IMG/VR virus record: IMGVR_UViG_3300042260_000461
Coordinates: 1-56,979 of that record
Length of the DNA: 56,979 nucleotides
Reading direction: 5' to 3' (one strand)
Source of the DNA: a virus
The notes beneath the pieces are model-generated. The model worked only from the letters and a program-made list of their open reading frames with translations. It had not been told where the DNA came from and searched no databases. This document shows, one piece after another, positions 33,275 through 41,757 of this stretch. The translations under genes were made by a program, and so were the position numbers. Every line of letters begins with the position of its first letter. Within the stretch, counting starts at the first letter, position 1.

Positions 33275-35609
33275 TGCGTGCCTCGATGGAGCGCATCACG
33301 GTGTCGAGTCGGTCTTGGAGGGCTTGGATCTTCTTGTCGCTGGTCGCCTGGATCTCGGCCACGCGCAGACGGGTATCCGCATCGATGCGGGCCACTTCCA
33401 GCTTGGTGTCGGCTTCCTTGTTCATGCGGATGGTCTGATTGGCCAGATCCGCCTGAGCCTTGCGCAGTGCCTCGGTCATGCGATCGATCTCGTCATTGGC
33501 CTGCTGGCGCACCTGCATGAGCGCGCCCTGCACGTCCTCGCCAGGCTGGCCACCACCGGCAGCGGCTTGGGCTTCGGTTTCGAGCTTGGCGGCGCGGGCG
33601 TTGAGTTCGCGGATCTTGGCCGCCTGCTCTTCCAGTGCCTGCATGGCCTGCTGGCGCTGCATCTGCAAGGCCTCGGACTGCTGGGCGGCTTGGTCCTGGG
33701 CGGCCTGCTCTTCCTCGGGCGTCATGGGCTTGTTCGGATCGCGCTCGCCCGTGAGCTTGCGGATCTGGTCGGCCACCTCGTCCTTGTTGGGCAGGTCCGA
33801 GAACTCCATGGCGATGGTCATCAGGCGCAGCGCCACCTCGGGCGGCAGGCGCGTGGCCATCTGGTTCAAGGCCTCAAACATCACCTGGCGCAAGGTGCCC
33901 GAGTAGTCCTGCTCAGACACCACGAAATCGGCAGCGCTGGCCGTAATGTCGTTGATGAAGCGCACGGAGCCATCGGCCTGCACCTCGGGCACGTTGATCT
34001 TGACCCACTCCAGCGCGCCCTTGGAGCCAGTCAGGCGCACCACCTTTTCTTGGGTGTAGAACTGCTCAGTCAGGGACAACTGCTTTTCGCCCTGCACCTG
34101 GGTGGCAAAGCGCAGGTTGTCAAAGGGCTCGGTCGTGACCACTGAGCCCTGCAACTGGCGGGCTTTGATGGCCTCGCCCGAGACCGCATTGGTCTGGCGG
34201 CCTAAGTTCTCCTGGCTCACACCGGCTGACTTCTGGATGCTCTGGGCATCCATGGCCATCATCTGGATCTGGCCGGTGGCGGCATCGGTGTCGCGGCGGA
34301 TCTCGATGGACTTGCCTGGCTTTTTGACGATCAGGCCATCGGGGCGGTCGGCCTCATCGCGCAGCACGTCCATGTCATCGACTGCGCCCTCGTCGGCAAT
34401 GACCTGGTTGGTGTTGAGCATCCAGAGCGCTTTGGATGCGCGCTTGTTCAGATCCTGCTGAATGTCGCGCACGCGCCGGATGATCCCGTAGGGCAGGCGG
34501 TCCCGCCCACGGCGGTAGCACCAGACGGGGGTGAGGCTGAAACGGTTGTGCCGGAACATCGATGGCCCCATGCCCAGCATGTGGCTCTCGGTGAAAACGG
34601 CGATGTGCACGCGCATCATCACCTTGTCCACGATGTAGCTGCCCGACCTGGCCACGGCATCGACCATGGCCTGATCGCCTTGGTTCAGGATCAAACCCTT
34701 GAGCGGGCCATCGGATACCACCTTGACGGTGGCGGGCTTGCGGTACTGGCACTCGATCAGCTTGACCCTGCGGCGCTTGGCGTCCGCCAGTTGGCCAACA
34801 CCGCTGGCGTACAGGGTGCCGGTCTTGACGTTGTTCATGTCGGCGGGCGAGTACCAGGTGTCCTCTTCCCATCCGTCCGTGGTGTAGTGGGCGGCCTCTT
34901 CCACGGCTGAGGCAATGACGTGCCTGCGCCCTGGGAACATCATCAGGGCCACGTCCTCGTCCACCCAGCGCCAGCGGAACAGGTAGCGCGAGTCGGACAG
35001 GTCCAACTCGTAGCCCGATGAATCCCAAATGACGTTGCGCCAGTCCTCGTACTTGCAGTACAGGATGTCTTGGGTCGGGTCATCACGCACCCCGTCATCG
35101 ATCCAGCCCACACCGGACTTCACGGCATCGGCAAAGGCGCGGGAGCGCACAAATGGCACACGGTTGATGTCGCTGACGTACTTCAAGACCTTGGTCTTGG
35201 TGTCGGCCATCTCCACATCGTCCTCGGTGCGCGGCAGCACGCGCCAATCCACACGGGTGCGGCGCTCGGTACCGATCACCCAGTCCACCATGGGCGCGAC
35301 CTCGTTGTAGACCAGCGGCATCTGGCCGCGATCACGCAGCACCTGGGCATCGTCCGGGTCCCACTGGAGGTTGTCGTAGAAGTCGGCATCCATCGCCATT
35401 TCCAGGCGGTTGAGCGACTGCTTTTCCTTCTCGTGATAGAACCACTCCAGCAGCTTGCGAAGCTCGGAGCGGGACTCGTCGCTGTCCAGCGGGTCGGCCT
35501 TGGGGTCCATGACCTCGCGGCCTTCGCTGGCCATGGTCTGCGCCTGGCGGTTGAAGTAGTCCTCACCTGGTGCGGTGTTGCGCTTGACGCGCACATCGAG
35601 ATCAGCCAT
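33228..35609 (-). CDS. Portal protein, P22-like
   Basis: 793 residues with GAGGG before ATG 35609. Shows portal features: N-terminal helices with MPLVYNEVAPMVDWVIGTERRTRVDWRV, central YGIIRRVRDIQQDLNKRASKALWMLNT, and AQSIQKSAGVSQENLGRQTNAVSGEAI, followed by a long C-terminal coiled coil (about 640-785, Ala/Gln/Glu-rich), a P22-type barrel extension. Forms the dodecameric DNA gate and packaging-motor dock. Length and terminal coiled coil match the larger P22-type portals. Confidence 0.9.
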   Translation of the reverse strand: MADLDVRVKRNTAPGEDYFNRQAQTMASEGREVMDPKADPLDSDESRSELRKLLEWFYHEKEKQSLNRLEMAMDADFYDNLQWDPDDAQVLRDRGQMPLVYNEVAPMVDWVIGTERRTRVDWRVLPRTEDDVEMADTKTKVLKYVSDINRVPFVRSRAFADAVKSGVGWIDDGVRDDPTQDILYCKYEDWRNVIWDSSGYELDLSDSRYLFRWRWVDEDVALMMFPGRRHVIASAVEEAAHYTTDGWEEDTWYSPADMNNVKTGTLYASGVGQLADAKRRRVKLIECQYRKPATVKVVSDGPLKGLILNQGDQAMVDAVARSGSYIVDKVMMRVHIAVFTESHMLGMGPSMFRHNRFSLTPVWCYRRGRDRLPYGIIRRVRDIQQDLNKRASKALWMLNTNQVIADEGAVDDMDVLRDEADRPDGLIVKKPGKSIEIRRDTDAATGQIQMMAMDAQSIQKSAGVSQENLGRQTNAVSGEAIKARQLQGSVVTTEPFDNLRFATQVQGEKQLSLTEQFYTQEKVVRLTGSKGALEWVKINVPEVQADGSVRFINDITASAADFVVSEQDYSGTLRQVMFEALNQMATRLPPEVALRLMTIAMEFSDLPNKDEVADQIRKLTGERDPNKPMTPEEEQAAQDQAAQQSEALQMQRQQAMQALEEQAAKIRELNARAAKLETEAQAAAGGGQPGEDVQGALMQVRQQANDEIDRMTEALRKAQADLANQTIRMNKEADTKLEVARIDADTRLRVAEIQATSDKKIQALQDRLDTVMRSIEARNELNQAGKTNAGTNT

Positions 35610-36033
35610 AGGTCACGCCCTCTTTTTCCACTCGGATGTCCTCGCCAGCCAGGGCCTGGCCATCTGCGCGCAACTCCATGTGGCCAAAGCTCGCCCGGTG
35701 GTACTCCTTGGGCGGCGATGAAGGCATGCGGATCAGGTCGGGCAGTGCGTCAATGACGATGCCCGCGATGCGGCGGCAGTTGGTGGGGGTTGGCTCAATG
35801 CCCAGGACTTCGCAGGCCTTCATGGACTTGCGCACGACCTCGGGCACGTTGCGGGAGTTCTCGTCATCCCAGGTGAATGCAGCCGACTCCATGACGATGA
35901 ACCAAGGTGCACCGGCCCGGAAGGTCGGCACCATCACCATGGCCCGCTCGTCGTTGACCCAGGTGAAGATGGTTGTGATGTCGCCGTGCTGGCGCGTCAG
36001 GTGCGCTTTGCGCGTGTCAATGGTTGCTGGCAT
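35602..36033 (-). CDS. Hypothetical protein encoded before the portal
   Basis: 143 residues, overlapping the portal start by 8 nt. Mixed alpha-beta, with a Trp-rich N-terminal part (TTIFTWVNDERAMVMVPTFRAGAPWFIVMESAAF) and a helix with CRRIAGIVIDALPDLIRM. It has no motif I can name. The conserved coupling to the portal suggests a head-assembly or packaging role. The late element lies 33-47 nt upstream of its ATG. Confidence 0.6.
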   Translation of the reverse strand: MPATIDTRKAHLTRQHGDITTIFTWVNDERAMVMVPTFRAGAPWFIVMESAAFTWDDENSRNVPEVVRKSMKACEVLGIEPTPTNCRRIAGIVIDALPDLIRMPSSPPKEYHRASFGHMELRADGQALAGEDIRVEKEGVTYG

Positions 36034-36065
36034 GTCGGCCCCAGAATGAACTGGGGTCCAAAAAT

Positions 36066-36080
36066 GCCATGCTTGCCACG
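36066..36080 (-). promoter_or_regulatory. Late 15-bp element, copy 4
   Basis: Minus-strand GTGGCAAGCATGGCA, 33-47 nt before ATG 36033, in the short region shared with the divergent lipoprotein gene. It would drive the portal-lysis transcript. Confidence 0.55.
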
Positions 36081-36147
36081 GCTCAGAGGAATGTCAGGCC
36101 TCAGTCAGGCGATATCTGCATAAGTCAATGTCAAAAAAGGAGTAAGC

Positions 36148-36381
36148 ATGAAGTCACTGAAAAGCCTGTCCGTATTCCTCTTGGTTGCATTGCTGGCAGC
36201 CTGTGCCACGCCACAAGAACGGGCAGCCAGAGCAATTGAACGTCATGGCCCTTATTGCGAAGGTCTTGGTTACTCTCGCGGCACGGAATCGTTCATCAAC
36301 TGCGTGCGGCAGGAGCAGGCGCGGGTCGAGTACTTGGTGAACTCGTACCAACAACCTACTCAAATCAAGGTGAAGAAGTAA
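36148..36381 (+). CDS. Phage-encoded lipoprotein, moron candidate
   Basis: 77 residues, AAGGAG before ATG 36148. Signal peptide KSLSVFLLVALLAAC gives a lipobox with Cys19; the next residue is Ala, which favours outer-membrane sorting. The mature part is short and charged with two further Cys (YCEGLGY, INCVRQ) that could form a disulfide. It is the only plus-strand gene inside the minus-strand late block and stands alone between portal and terminase units, the usual mark of a moron. Superinfection exclusion or surface change in lysogens is possible but not shown. Confidence 0.75.
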   Translation: MKSLKSLSVFLLVALLAACATPQERAARAIERHGPYCEGLGYSRGTESFINCVRQEQARVEYLVNSYQQPTQIKVKK

Positions 36382-37956
36382 TCAAACCGCCATGGCCGAA
36401 CCTCGACGCTTGAACGCACCTGCACCAGGTGGACGCGGCGCAGCGATGGCGGTCATGAAGGCGGTACCGGCATCGGCAGCCTGGCCAAACTGGCGGAAGG
36501 CGTCAGAGCCGTGGCTGTTGTCGTCGTGTTCGTGCTGGTCAGACCAGCAACCACGTGTCTTGTCCCACTTCTTGCGGTAGTTGCCCAGGCGCTTGAGGCC
36601 CTGGGAGCACTTGCCCTCATCAAACCAGCAGGACGAGAACACATTGCGCGTGGCCTGAATGCCTGCGGTCAGGTTTGTGATCCTAGGCACCACCTCAAAG
36701 CGCTGGCCAGGCATCAGGTTTTCCAGCATTTCCTTGAGCGAGCGGTTGGTGTCCGGCGTCTCGCCCATGCGCTTGTGATCGGCCTCATGCGGCAGGTAGT
36801 GGCGGCCAAACGGCAGGCCCAGCCCCTGGAGGTAAGTCGTGTAGTGAATGAAGTCCTCGCCGCTGGCCTCGTAGTAGCCAATGAAGCGGTTTTCAGGGCC
36901 AATGCGCTGATGCAGCCAAATACAGGTCATGTCCCCGCGCCCGATGTCCCAGAAAGTGTTGACCGGCACAGCCTCGATTGGCAGGTACGGCACGATGCGC
37001 CCTTGCTTGCGGGCGTTGGCCAACTGTGTGGCGTAGTAGCAGCCCTCGGTCGATACCTGGAAGGCCTCATCCGGGTAGCTGGGGTATTCCTGCCACATCA
37101 ACGGGGCCTCGTCCGCGAAGTCGGCGCGCATGGTGGTGACGTACCAGGCACGCTGGCCCTCGGTCAGCACTCGCTTGATCTTGCCCTCGACTTCCAGGAA
37201 GTACTTGAGGTTGGCGTCCGTGAACACCACGCCCTCGGGGTCAAGGGTGTAGTTCGGCTCTTCCCACCAAGGGAAGAAGTGAAAACGGTAGTCCTTGGCC
37301 GTGAGGCTTGAGCCCTGATCGTGCAGCGCCTTGGCGCGCATGGTCATGTCGTAGAAAGGCCCGTCCTGCCCTTCGGCGGTTGACTCGATCACGGCAATGC
37401 CGGTCTTGGGCACGGCGGGCAGCGAGCCCGTCACCACCTCGCGGGCCTTGTCCGGAAACTTGGCGGCGATCTTGCCGAACTCGGACACGTGCAGCCGGTG
37501 GATGGTGCCGCCGCGCACAGATGTGGCCACACGGATGCTCGATCCGTTGTGCGCCCACAGCAACTCGCTCTTGTTCTCGCTCTTGAGCGGCATGGCCTCG
37601 CGCAGCGTTGACTCAAGGTTGTCGTAGGCGAACTTCACCTTGTCGCGGAAAATGGCCTCTGCGGTCTCCCTGTCCTGGGCGATGATGCCGCACCGGATTG
37701 GGTCCTTTGAGAAGAGCGCGGTGTCCAGCCACAAGATGGCGATCAGGGTTGTGAAACCCAACTGCCTGGCCTTGAGGATGATGTTGCGCGTGTGCATCCT
37801 GGCCATAAGGCGGCGCTGGGCGCGGTTGGGCTTGAACTGCACCACCAGCCCAATGTCGGCATCGTCGTCGCCCTTGATGATGATCTTGTAGAGGTTGCAG
37901 ATCCTCCACATCGGATCGTTCAGGTGCTTGGCCAAGGTGGCAGCGTCCAGCCCCAT
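36382..37956 (-). CDS. Terminase large subunit
   Basis: 524 residues from ATG 37956 (TGATG coupling). ATPase part: Walker A variant KARQLGFTT (62-70) and a Walker B-like LHVSEFGKI. Nuclease part: FWDIGRGDMTCIW and near the C-terminus DDNSHGSDAFRQF, which supply the metal-binding Asp residues of the RNase H-like domain. It powers DNA packaging and cuts at headful. An upstream in-frame start lies inside the previous gene and was not used. Its stop directly abuts the convergent lipoprotein stop. Confidence 0.92.
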   Translation of the reverse strand: MGLDAATLAKHLNDPMWRICNLYKIIIKGDDDADIGLVVQFKPNRAQRRLMARMHTRNIILKARQLGFTTLIAILWLDTALFSKDPIRCGIIAQDRETAEAIFRDKVKFAYDNLESTLREAMPLKSENKSELLWAHNGSSIRVATSVRGGTIHRLHVSEFGKIAAKFPDKAREVVTGSLPAVPKTGIAVIESTAEGQDGPFYDMTMRAKALHDQGSSLTAKDYRFHFFPWWEEPNYTLDPEGVVFTDANLKYFLEVEGKIKRVLTEGQRAWYVTTMRADFADEAPLMWQEYPSYPDEAFQVSTEGCYYATQLANARKQGRIVPYLPIEAVPVNTFWDIGRGDMTCIWLHQRIGPENRFIGYYEASGEDFIHYTTYLQGLGLPFGRHYLPHEADHKRMGETPDTNRSLKEMLENLMPGQRFEVVPRITNLTAGIQATRNVFSSCWFDEGKCSQGLKRLGNYRKKWDKTRGCWSDQHEHDDNSHGSDAFRQFGQAADAGTAFMTAIAAPRPPGAGAFKRRGSAMAV

Positions 37957-38333
37957 CAGTGCCCCCCGACTCCACGGGAAAGCACATCGAGCAGCATGCC
38001 CGCTAGTTTTTTGGTTTCGCTCTCGTACTGGTTGATCTTGGCTCTCTGGCCAGGCAGCCATGCTGGGCGCAGCTTCAAGGCAAGCACGTCATCATCCACG
38101 GTCACTATCCAGCTTTCGCGGTCTCGTGACAGCAGCAGGCGGTGAAACTCCAGGGTGACGATGTGAAAGCGCAAGGAATCAACGCGCTGGCCGGGTATGA
38201 GTTGGTTCATGTCAACCGGATCAGCGGCTTCAATGCGAACGCGCCCCATGCGCTGCGCAAACTCCAGCGCCCACAACGGCAGGTCAATGACCGTGATGGG
38301 CTCCATGTCTCGGGTGTACAGCACCACATTCAT
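37956..38333 (-). CDS. Hypothetical protein between terminase genes
   Basis: 125 residues with GAGGG upstream. Opens with a beta-hairpin (MNVVLYTRDMEPITVIDLPLW), then a helix and strand-rich middle and a charged helical end. Proteins of this kind (short, beginning with a methionine-rich strand and a statement of local geometry) occur next to phage terminases, but I cannot name a family. Coupled to both neighbours, so co-expressed with packaging genes. Confidence 0.55.
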   Translation of the reverse strand: MNVVLYTRDMEPITVIDLPLWALEFAQRMGRVRIEAADPVDMNQLIPGQRVDSLRFHIVTLEFHRLLLSRDRESWIVTVDDDVLALKLRPAWLPGQRAKINQYESETKKLAGMLLDVLSRGVGGH

Positions 38334-38335
38334 GC

Positions 38336-38788
38336 TCAGAACCCTCCAGGTGCCACCTGAAAGCAGGCCACGCCCCTAGCGCGCCACATGTCCACCACCT
38401 TCTGGCGGTCATCAAACACAGCCACCAGTCGGCGGCGGTCGTGCGCTTTCATGGCATCGAGCCATGCCGCTTTCAGTTGTTCGTCCGGGGTGTAGTCGCC
38501 CTCCACGCGCATGCACAGCGGCACGCCATGGGCGCAATCGCCCAGATGCTCGGCCAGCCAGTCCTGGGTGGGTTGCATGACCTCAGAACTGCGGCCAGAC
38601 CAAACCCAAACATCGCAGCCGGTGTCCAGCAGCCGCAAGAGGGTGTCGATCACAGGCGTGTTGGGCTCATCGTCCACGCACGCAGCAAAGAAGGCGCGCC
38701 AGTCTTTGGTCTCGCCCTCAACCAGGTGGCGGCGGTGTTCGATCAGGGCCAGGGTCCCGTCCAGGTCAAAGATGTAAAGCGGTTTCAT
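38336..38788 (-). CDS. HAD-family phosphatase, PNKP 3'-phosphatase-like
   Basis: 150 residues. Motif I is DLDGTLAL (nucleophile Asp8, acid/base Asp10), followed by WSGRSSEVMQPTQDWL (motif II/III region), MRVEGDYTPDEQLKAAWL and VFDDRQKVVDMWRARGVACFQV. The last motif is diagnostic of the phosphatase domain of T4-type polynucleotide kinase. There is no kinase P-loop, so this is a phosphatase alone. Likely removes 3'-phosphates from nicked DNA or RNA ends to permit repair by host ligase. Its placement between the terminase genes is notable. Confidence 0.85.
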   Translation of the reverse strand: MKPLYIFDLDGTLALIEHRRHLVEGETKDWRAFFAACVDDEPNTPVIDTLLRLLDTGCDVWVWSGRSSEVMQPTQDWLAEHLGDCAHGVPLCMRVEGDYTPDEQLKAAWLDAMKAHDRRRLVAVFDDRQKVVDMWRARGVACFQVAPGGF

Positions 38789-39343
38789 TCATTCGTCCTC
38801 GTCGTCAATGGGTGGCAGTCCTTGCGCAGGCCCCAGCACGTTGCCGCTGAGGCTGGCCAGCAGATCCACCAACGGATCGGACTTTTGCTTGTTGTCCAGT
38901 TCGTAGAGGCCCAAGATCTTCCCGGCCTTGTCCAAGGCTGAGTTCTTGTCCCAGAACTTGTATTCAATGCGCCCGTACTCATCGATCTTGAAGCTGGCCA
39001 CAGCGGCGCGAGTGGCCGGGTCCAGTTCGTGGGGCAGTTTTACGCGACCATCGTCGTGCATGATCCCGGCGATGTCGGACAGGGCCACGCGCTTGATCTC
39101 GCGCAGTACTTGGGTGGCCTCCAACTCGGCGCGGTCGGCGGCGGCGGCCTGAAGTTGGCGAACCCTATGGGTAATCTGTGGGTTGGCCATCAGCTTCGAG
39201 GCCGAATCGTTGACGGTCTCGGGCTTCATCTTTGCGGCCTTGTAGGCGGCGCGGTAGGCCTCGCTCAGACTCTTGCCCTTGGCCACTTCCTGGGCAAAGA
39301 CCTCTTGTTGTGGCGTCAAGCCATGCTCATTCTTGGCGCTCAT
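38789..39343 (-). CDS. Terminase small subunit
   Basis: 184 residues. The N-terminal part (LTPQQEVFAQEVAKGKSLSEAYRAAY - ETVNDSASKLMANPQITHRVRQL) is the Terminase_2 helix-turn-helix signature that recognises the packaging site. The central part has LREIKRVALSDIAGI and the C-terminus is acidic (DDEDE). Forms a ring that brings the large subunit to pac. Coupled to the upstream DUF1064 gene (ATGA). Confidence 0.9.
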   Translation of the reverse strand: MSAKNEHGLTPQQEVFAQEVAKGKSLSEAYRAAYKAAKMKPETVNDSASKLMANPQITHRVRQLQAAAADRAELEATQVLREIKRVALSDIAGIMHDDGRVKLPHELDPATRAAVASFKIDEYGRIEYKFWDKNSALDKAGKILGLYELDNKQKSDPLVDLLASLSGNVLGPAQGLPPIDDEDE

Positions 39344-39789
39344 GATCGAACTTCCTTCACTTCAATCCCGTGCCGCCACAGCATCAGCTTTCGCTTGAGC
39401 CTGAATTCAGGCGTCACGGCTCCCTTCACATCCTCTACAACTTGGCACCCTTTCGCATCGATGTAGACGAAATCGGCCAGGTAAACCGTGGGCCGCTCCT
39501 TCTTGCCGCTGGGGCTGATCTGGGACGGGATCAACTCGAAGGGCACTTGCAGGCGCAGGTCACGGATCTCCCCTGCCCGCTCCAGCATGGCCAAGTACTG
39601 CCAGCGCTTGTGCTCGGCCTTGCTGTCAAAGCTCAGGCCCTTGTCCGTCACCTTCTCGTTGCCGTACTTCTGGGCGCGGCGCTGCTTCTCAGCGGGGTTG
39701 TCGCGCATGGCAGTGACCGAAGGCCTGCCAGCGATTCGGGCCTTGATGTCCACCAGTTGTTGGGGCGTCAGGCGCATGGCTTTGCTCAC
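39340..39789 (-). CDS. DUF1064-like PD-(D/E)XK nuclease
   Basis: 149 residues, GTG start at 39789 (GTGA coupling). The core FDSKAEHKRWQYLAML - LRLQVPFELIP - YLADFVYID - VVEDVKG - PEFRLKRKLML contains the Asp and E-x-K type residues of restriction-like nucleases of this phage family. It could process replication or packaging intermediates, for example branched DNA. Cellular role unproven. Confidence 0.8.
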   Translation of the reverse strand: MSKAMRLTPQQLVDIKARIAGRPSVTAMRDNPAEKQRRAQKYGNEKVTDKGLSFDSKAEHKRWQYLAMLERAGEIRDLRLQVPFELIPSQISPSGKKERPTVYLADFVYIDAKGCQVVEDVKGAVTPEFRLKRKLMLWRHGIEVKEVRS

Positions 39790-39995
39790 AGCAGTGCGTC
39801 CTCAACGTCAACGGGTGCGTTGCCCCCGTAGTACTTCATCGGTGCCAGGCGGCAGACTCGGCGCAGGAATGGCTCTGGCGGGGTCGGAAATGGCCAGAAC
39901 GGCACCAGGATCGACAGGTACAGGTACTTGTCGTCGCGCCGGACCTCGATGCCTTCGCGCCCATCGGGCGTGATCCACTTGTCGCCTTGGCTCAC
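39786..39995 (-). CDS. Hypothetical small protein
   Basis: 69 residues, GTG start at 39995 with GGGAGG well placed. The N-terminus (DKWITPDGREGIEVRRDDKYLYLSI) is beta-rich, with Pro/Trp-rich middle (PFWPFPTPPEPFLRRV). No family recognised. Coupled by GTGA to the nuclease gene. Confidence 0.55.
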   Translation of the reverse strand: MSQGDKWITPDGREGIEVRRDDKYLYLSILVPFWPFPTPPEPFLRRVCRLAPMKYYGGNAPVDVEDALL

Positions 39996-40008
39996 AGCAG
40001 GCCCTCCC

Positions 40009-40251
40009 TCACGGCGTGGTGGACTTCGGCCCAGCTGAGCGGCGTTTCTCCAGGCATTGGCGCACGGACTCCAGCACCTGCTCCCGGCCAGGGCTCAACG
40101 GGAAACGCTCGATGGCTGCCAGCATGGCTGACGCTTGGGCCTTGTTCGGGTAGGCGGACAACACCAGGCGGGTGCAGCACTCCAGGCACTGGAAGCGGTA
40201 CGCCCCACAGGTGAGCCGTTGCTTGGATGATTCGCAGGCTTGGCATGTCAC
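40009..40251 (-). CDS. Cys-rich small protein, zinc-ribbon-like
   Basis: 80 residues from GTG 40251, overlapping the helicase-loader stop (GTGA). The first 30 residues hold seven Cys in the pattern CxxC-x9-C-x5-CxxCC (C3, C6, C16, C22, C25, C26), likely a zinc ribbon. The rest is helical (AMLAAIERFPLSPGREQVLESVRQCLEKRR). Follows replication genes, so a DNA- or protein-binding role is likely. Longer in-frame starts run through the loader gene and were rejected. Confidence 0.65.
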   Translation of the reverse strand: MTCQACESSKQRLTCGAYRFQCLECCTRLVLSAYPNKAQASAMLAAIERFPLSPGREQVLESVRQCLEKRRSAGPKSTTP

Positions 40252-40874
40252 CGTCCCCTCTCCGCCATGACTGGCATGACCTTGAAGCGGGCTTTGCATT
40301 CCTCGATGATCTTGCGCACCTTCTCGGGGTCGGCGCTGCCTTGACCGGGTGCGGGCAGTGCATCGCGGCGCGGTGGCACCTCGGGCAAATCCTGCTTGGC
40401 CAGCTTTTCCGCAAGCAGGCGCGTCCAGCGGCCTTTGGCGGTTTGCCATGAGGCGTTGCGCAAATCCCAGGTGCCGAACTCCACGGCTGCCCAGTAAACG
40501 GCGCGGTGGCTCCACTGGTCGCGGCCATCCTCACGCAGGCGCATCTGCTCACAGGCTTCGCTGAATGCGGCCTCGGCGTCCAGCTGCGGCGCGCAGGCCT
40601 TGAGGAATTCCGTGATCGATGGCGGCCAGTCGTACTGGCGGGCGCATGCCCGGATGCCATCGGCCACCTGCTGGGGCGTGATCCCGGCATCGATGAGCGC
40701 ATCAGCCCAGGCTTCGCGCCAGTTGCGGATGGAGTCTTCGCCGGGGAATGCGGCGCGCCAGCGCTGCGGGTACATCCCGTCCAAGCGGTTGAAAAGGTGA
40801 TCCATCAGGGACAAACGGCGGTCCCCGATCTGCCTGGGCTCAAGCCAGGCGCTGCGCTGCAACGTCAATGACAT
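40248..40874 (-). CDS. Replication protein P-like helicase loader
   Basis: 208 residues, AAGGAG before ATG 40874. The block LFNRLDGMYPQRWRAAFPGEDSIRNWREAWADALIDAGITPQQVADGIRACARQ is the lambda P family signature, and YDWPPSITEFLKAC follows. Loads host DnaB onto the origin opened by the O-like protein. The phage has no helicase or polymerase gene, so it relies on host DnaB and polymerase. Confidence 0.85.
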   Translation of the reverse strand: MSLTLQRSAWLEPRQIGDRRLSLMDHLFNRLDGMYPQRWRAAFPGEDSIRNWREAWADALIDAGITPQQVADGIRACARQYDWPPSITEFLKACAPQLDAEAAFSEACEQMRLREDGRDQWSHRAVYWAAVEFGTWDLRNASWQTAKGRWTRLLAEKLAKQDLPEVPPRRDALPAPGQGSADPEKVRKIIEECKARFKVMPVMAERGR

Positions 40875-41757
40875 CGCCCTGCTCCTTGTGGCCTTGGTTG
40901 ACGAATGCCACCGGGTCGAACTTGGTCGGTCGGTAGCTGCCTGCGGGGTTGTGCTGGCCCTTGGCCAGGTTCTGGGCGTCCTGCAACTGCCCCTTCACGA
41001 TGCCGATGGCGTAGGCGAAGTTCTTTCCCTTCTCCATGGCCTGGCGTGCGGCCTGCTCGAACATGCCGATCTCGGCTCCCCGCTCGATCAGTGCGGCCAG
41101 GTCCGGGTGCGAAGGGTTGACGGTGGGCAGGCCTGCGGCGCGCATGGCAAAGCAGATGGCCGTGGATTTGGACACGGGCCTGGGCTGCTCTGGCGGGTCG
41201 CTCGGGCTGCCCCCAACAATGGTTGAACTGTGTGTGTCTTTATTTACTGGTGTCTGGTGACTGGTGTCTGGTGTCTGGTTAGCCGTGTTGTCACGCGTGA
41301 CAGGTGGCGTGACAGGTCCAGACGAAAGCCGTGACACCATAGCTTGTAGCTGCTCGGTCGATGCGTCCCAAGGCGCGGTGTAGCCGTGCTGGCGCAGGGT
41401 GTCGAAGAGGGCTTTGCGCCTCTCGCGTGAGCGGCGCTGGCGGTCTCGGTCGTTGTCTCGCTTGGCCTGGGCACCGGGTTGCTTTTCTTGGTACCGGGCG
41501 ATCTCGGCATCGCAGCGCTTGTGCCTCCAGCCATCGGTGGACTGGACAAAGAACTCTTCCAGCACGACTTTGACCGCATCGCGCTCGGGTTTCGTGATGG
41601 CTCTGGCCAGGCGGCAAACCTCCTTGAGGTCGCCGGGCAGTGGCCTCTCGCGGGTGTAGTAGGCGTCGATCAGGCGGCGGTAGGCCCCGTCCTCAACCAT
41701 GGACAGGTGCGCCGTGTCCCGAACGTAGTCGCCCAGGTGATGCTCGTAATAATTCAT
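40840..41757 (-). CDS. DUF1376-type replication initiator, O-like
   Basis: 305 residues from ATG 41757 (ATGA coupling). The N-terminus NYYEHHLGDYVRDTAHLSMVEDGAYRRLIDAYYTRERPLP is the DUF1376 (YdaU-type) winged-helix signature found at the position of initiators. Then comes a basic region (KRDNDRDRQRRSRERRK), a Thr/Pro-rich linker (about 165-205) and a conserved C-terminal domain. The A/C/T-rich linker DNA (about 41210-41320) has many short repeats, like the origin iterons inside lambda O, and is a candidate ori. Confidence 0.8.
   Translation of the reverse strand: MNYYEHHLGDYVRDTAHLSMVEDGAYRRLIDAYYTRERPLPGDLKEVCRLARAITKPERDAVKVVLEEFFVQSTDGWRHKRCDAEIARYQEKQPGAQAKRDNDRDRQRRSRERRKALFDTLRQHGYTAPWDASTEQLQAMVSRLSSGPVTPPVTRDNTANQTPDTSHQTPVNKDTHSSTIVGGSPSDPPEQPRPVSKSTAICFAMRAAGLPTVNPSHPDLAALIERGAEIGMFEQAARQAMEKGKNFAYAIGIVKGQLQDAQNLAKGQHNPAGSYRPTKFDPVAFVNQGHKEQGDVIDVAAQRLA

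Noticed and set aside
13938-36080. Late element as a sigma54 promoter
   Set aside because: GG and GC lie 8 bp apart instead of the required 10, and no TTGC box is at the right distance.
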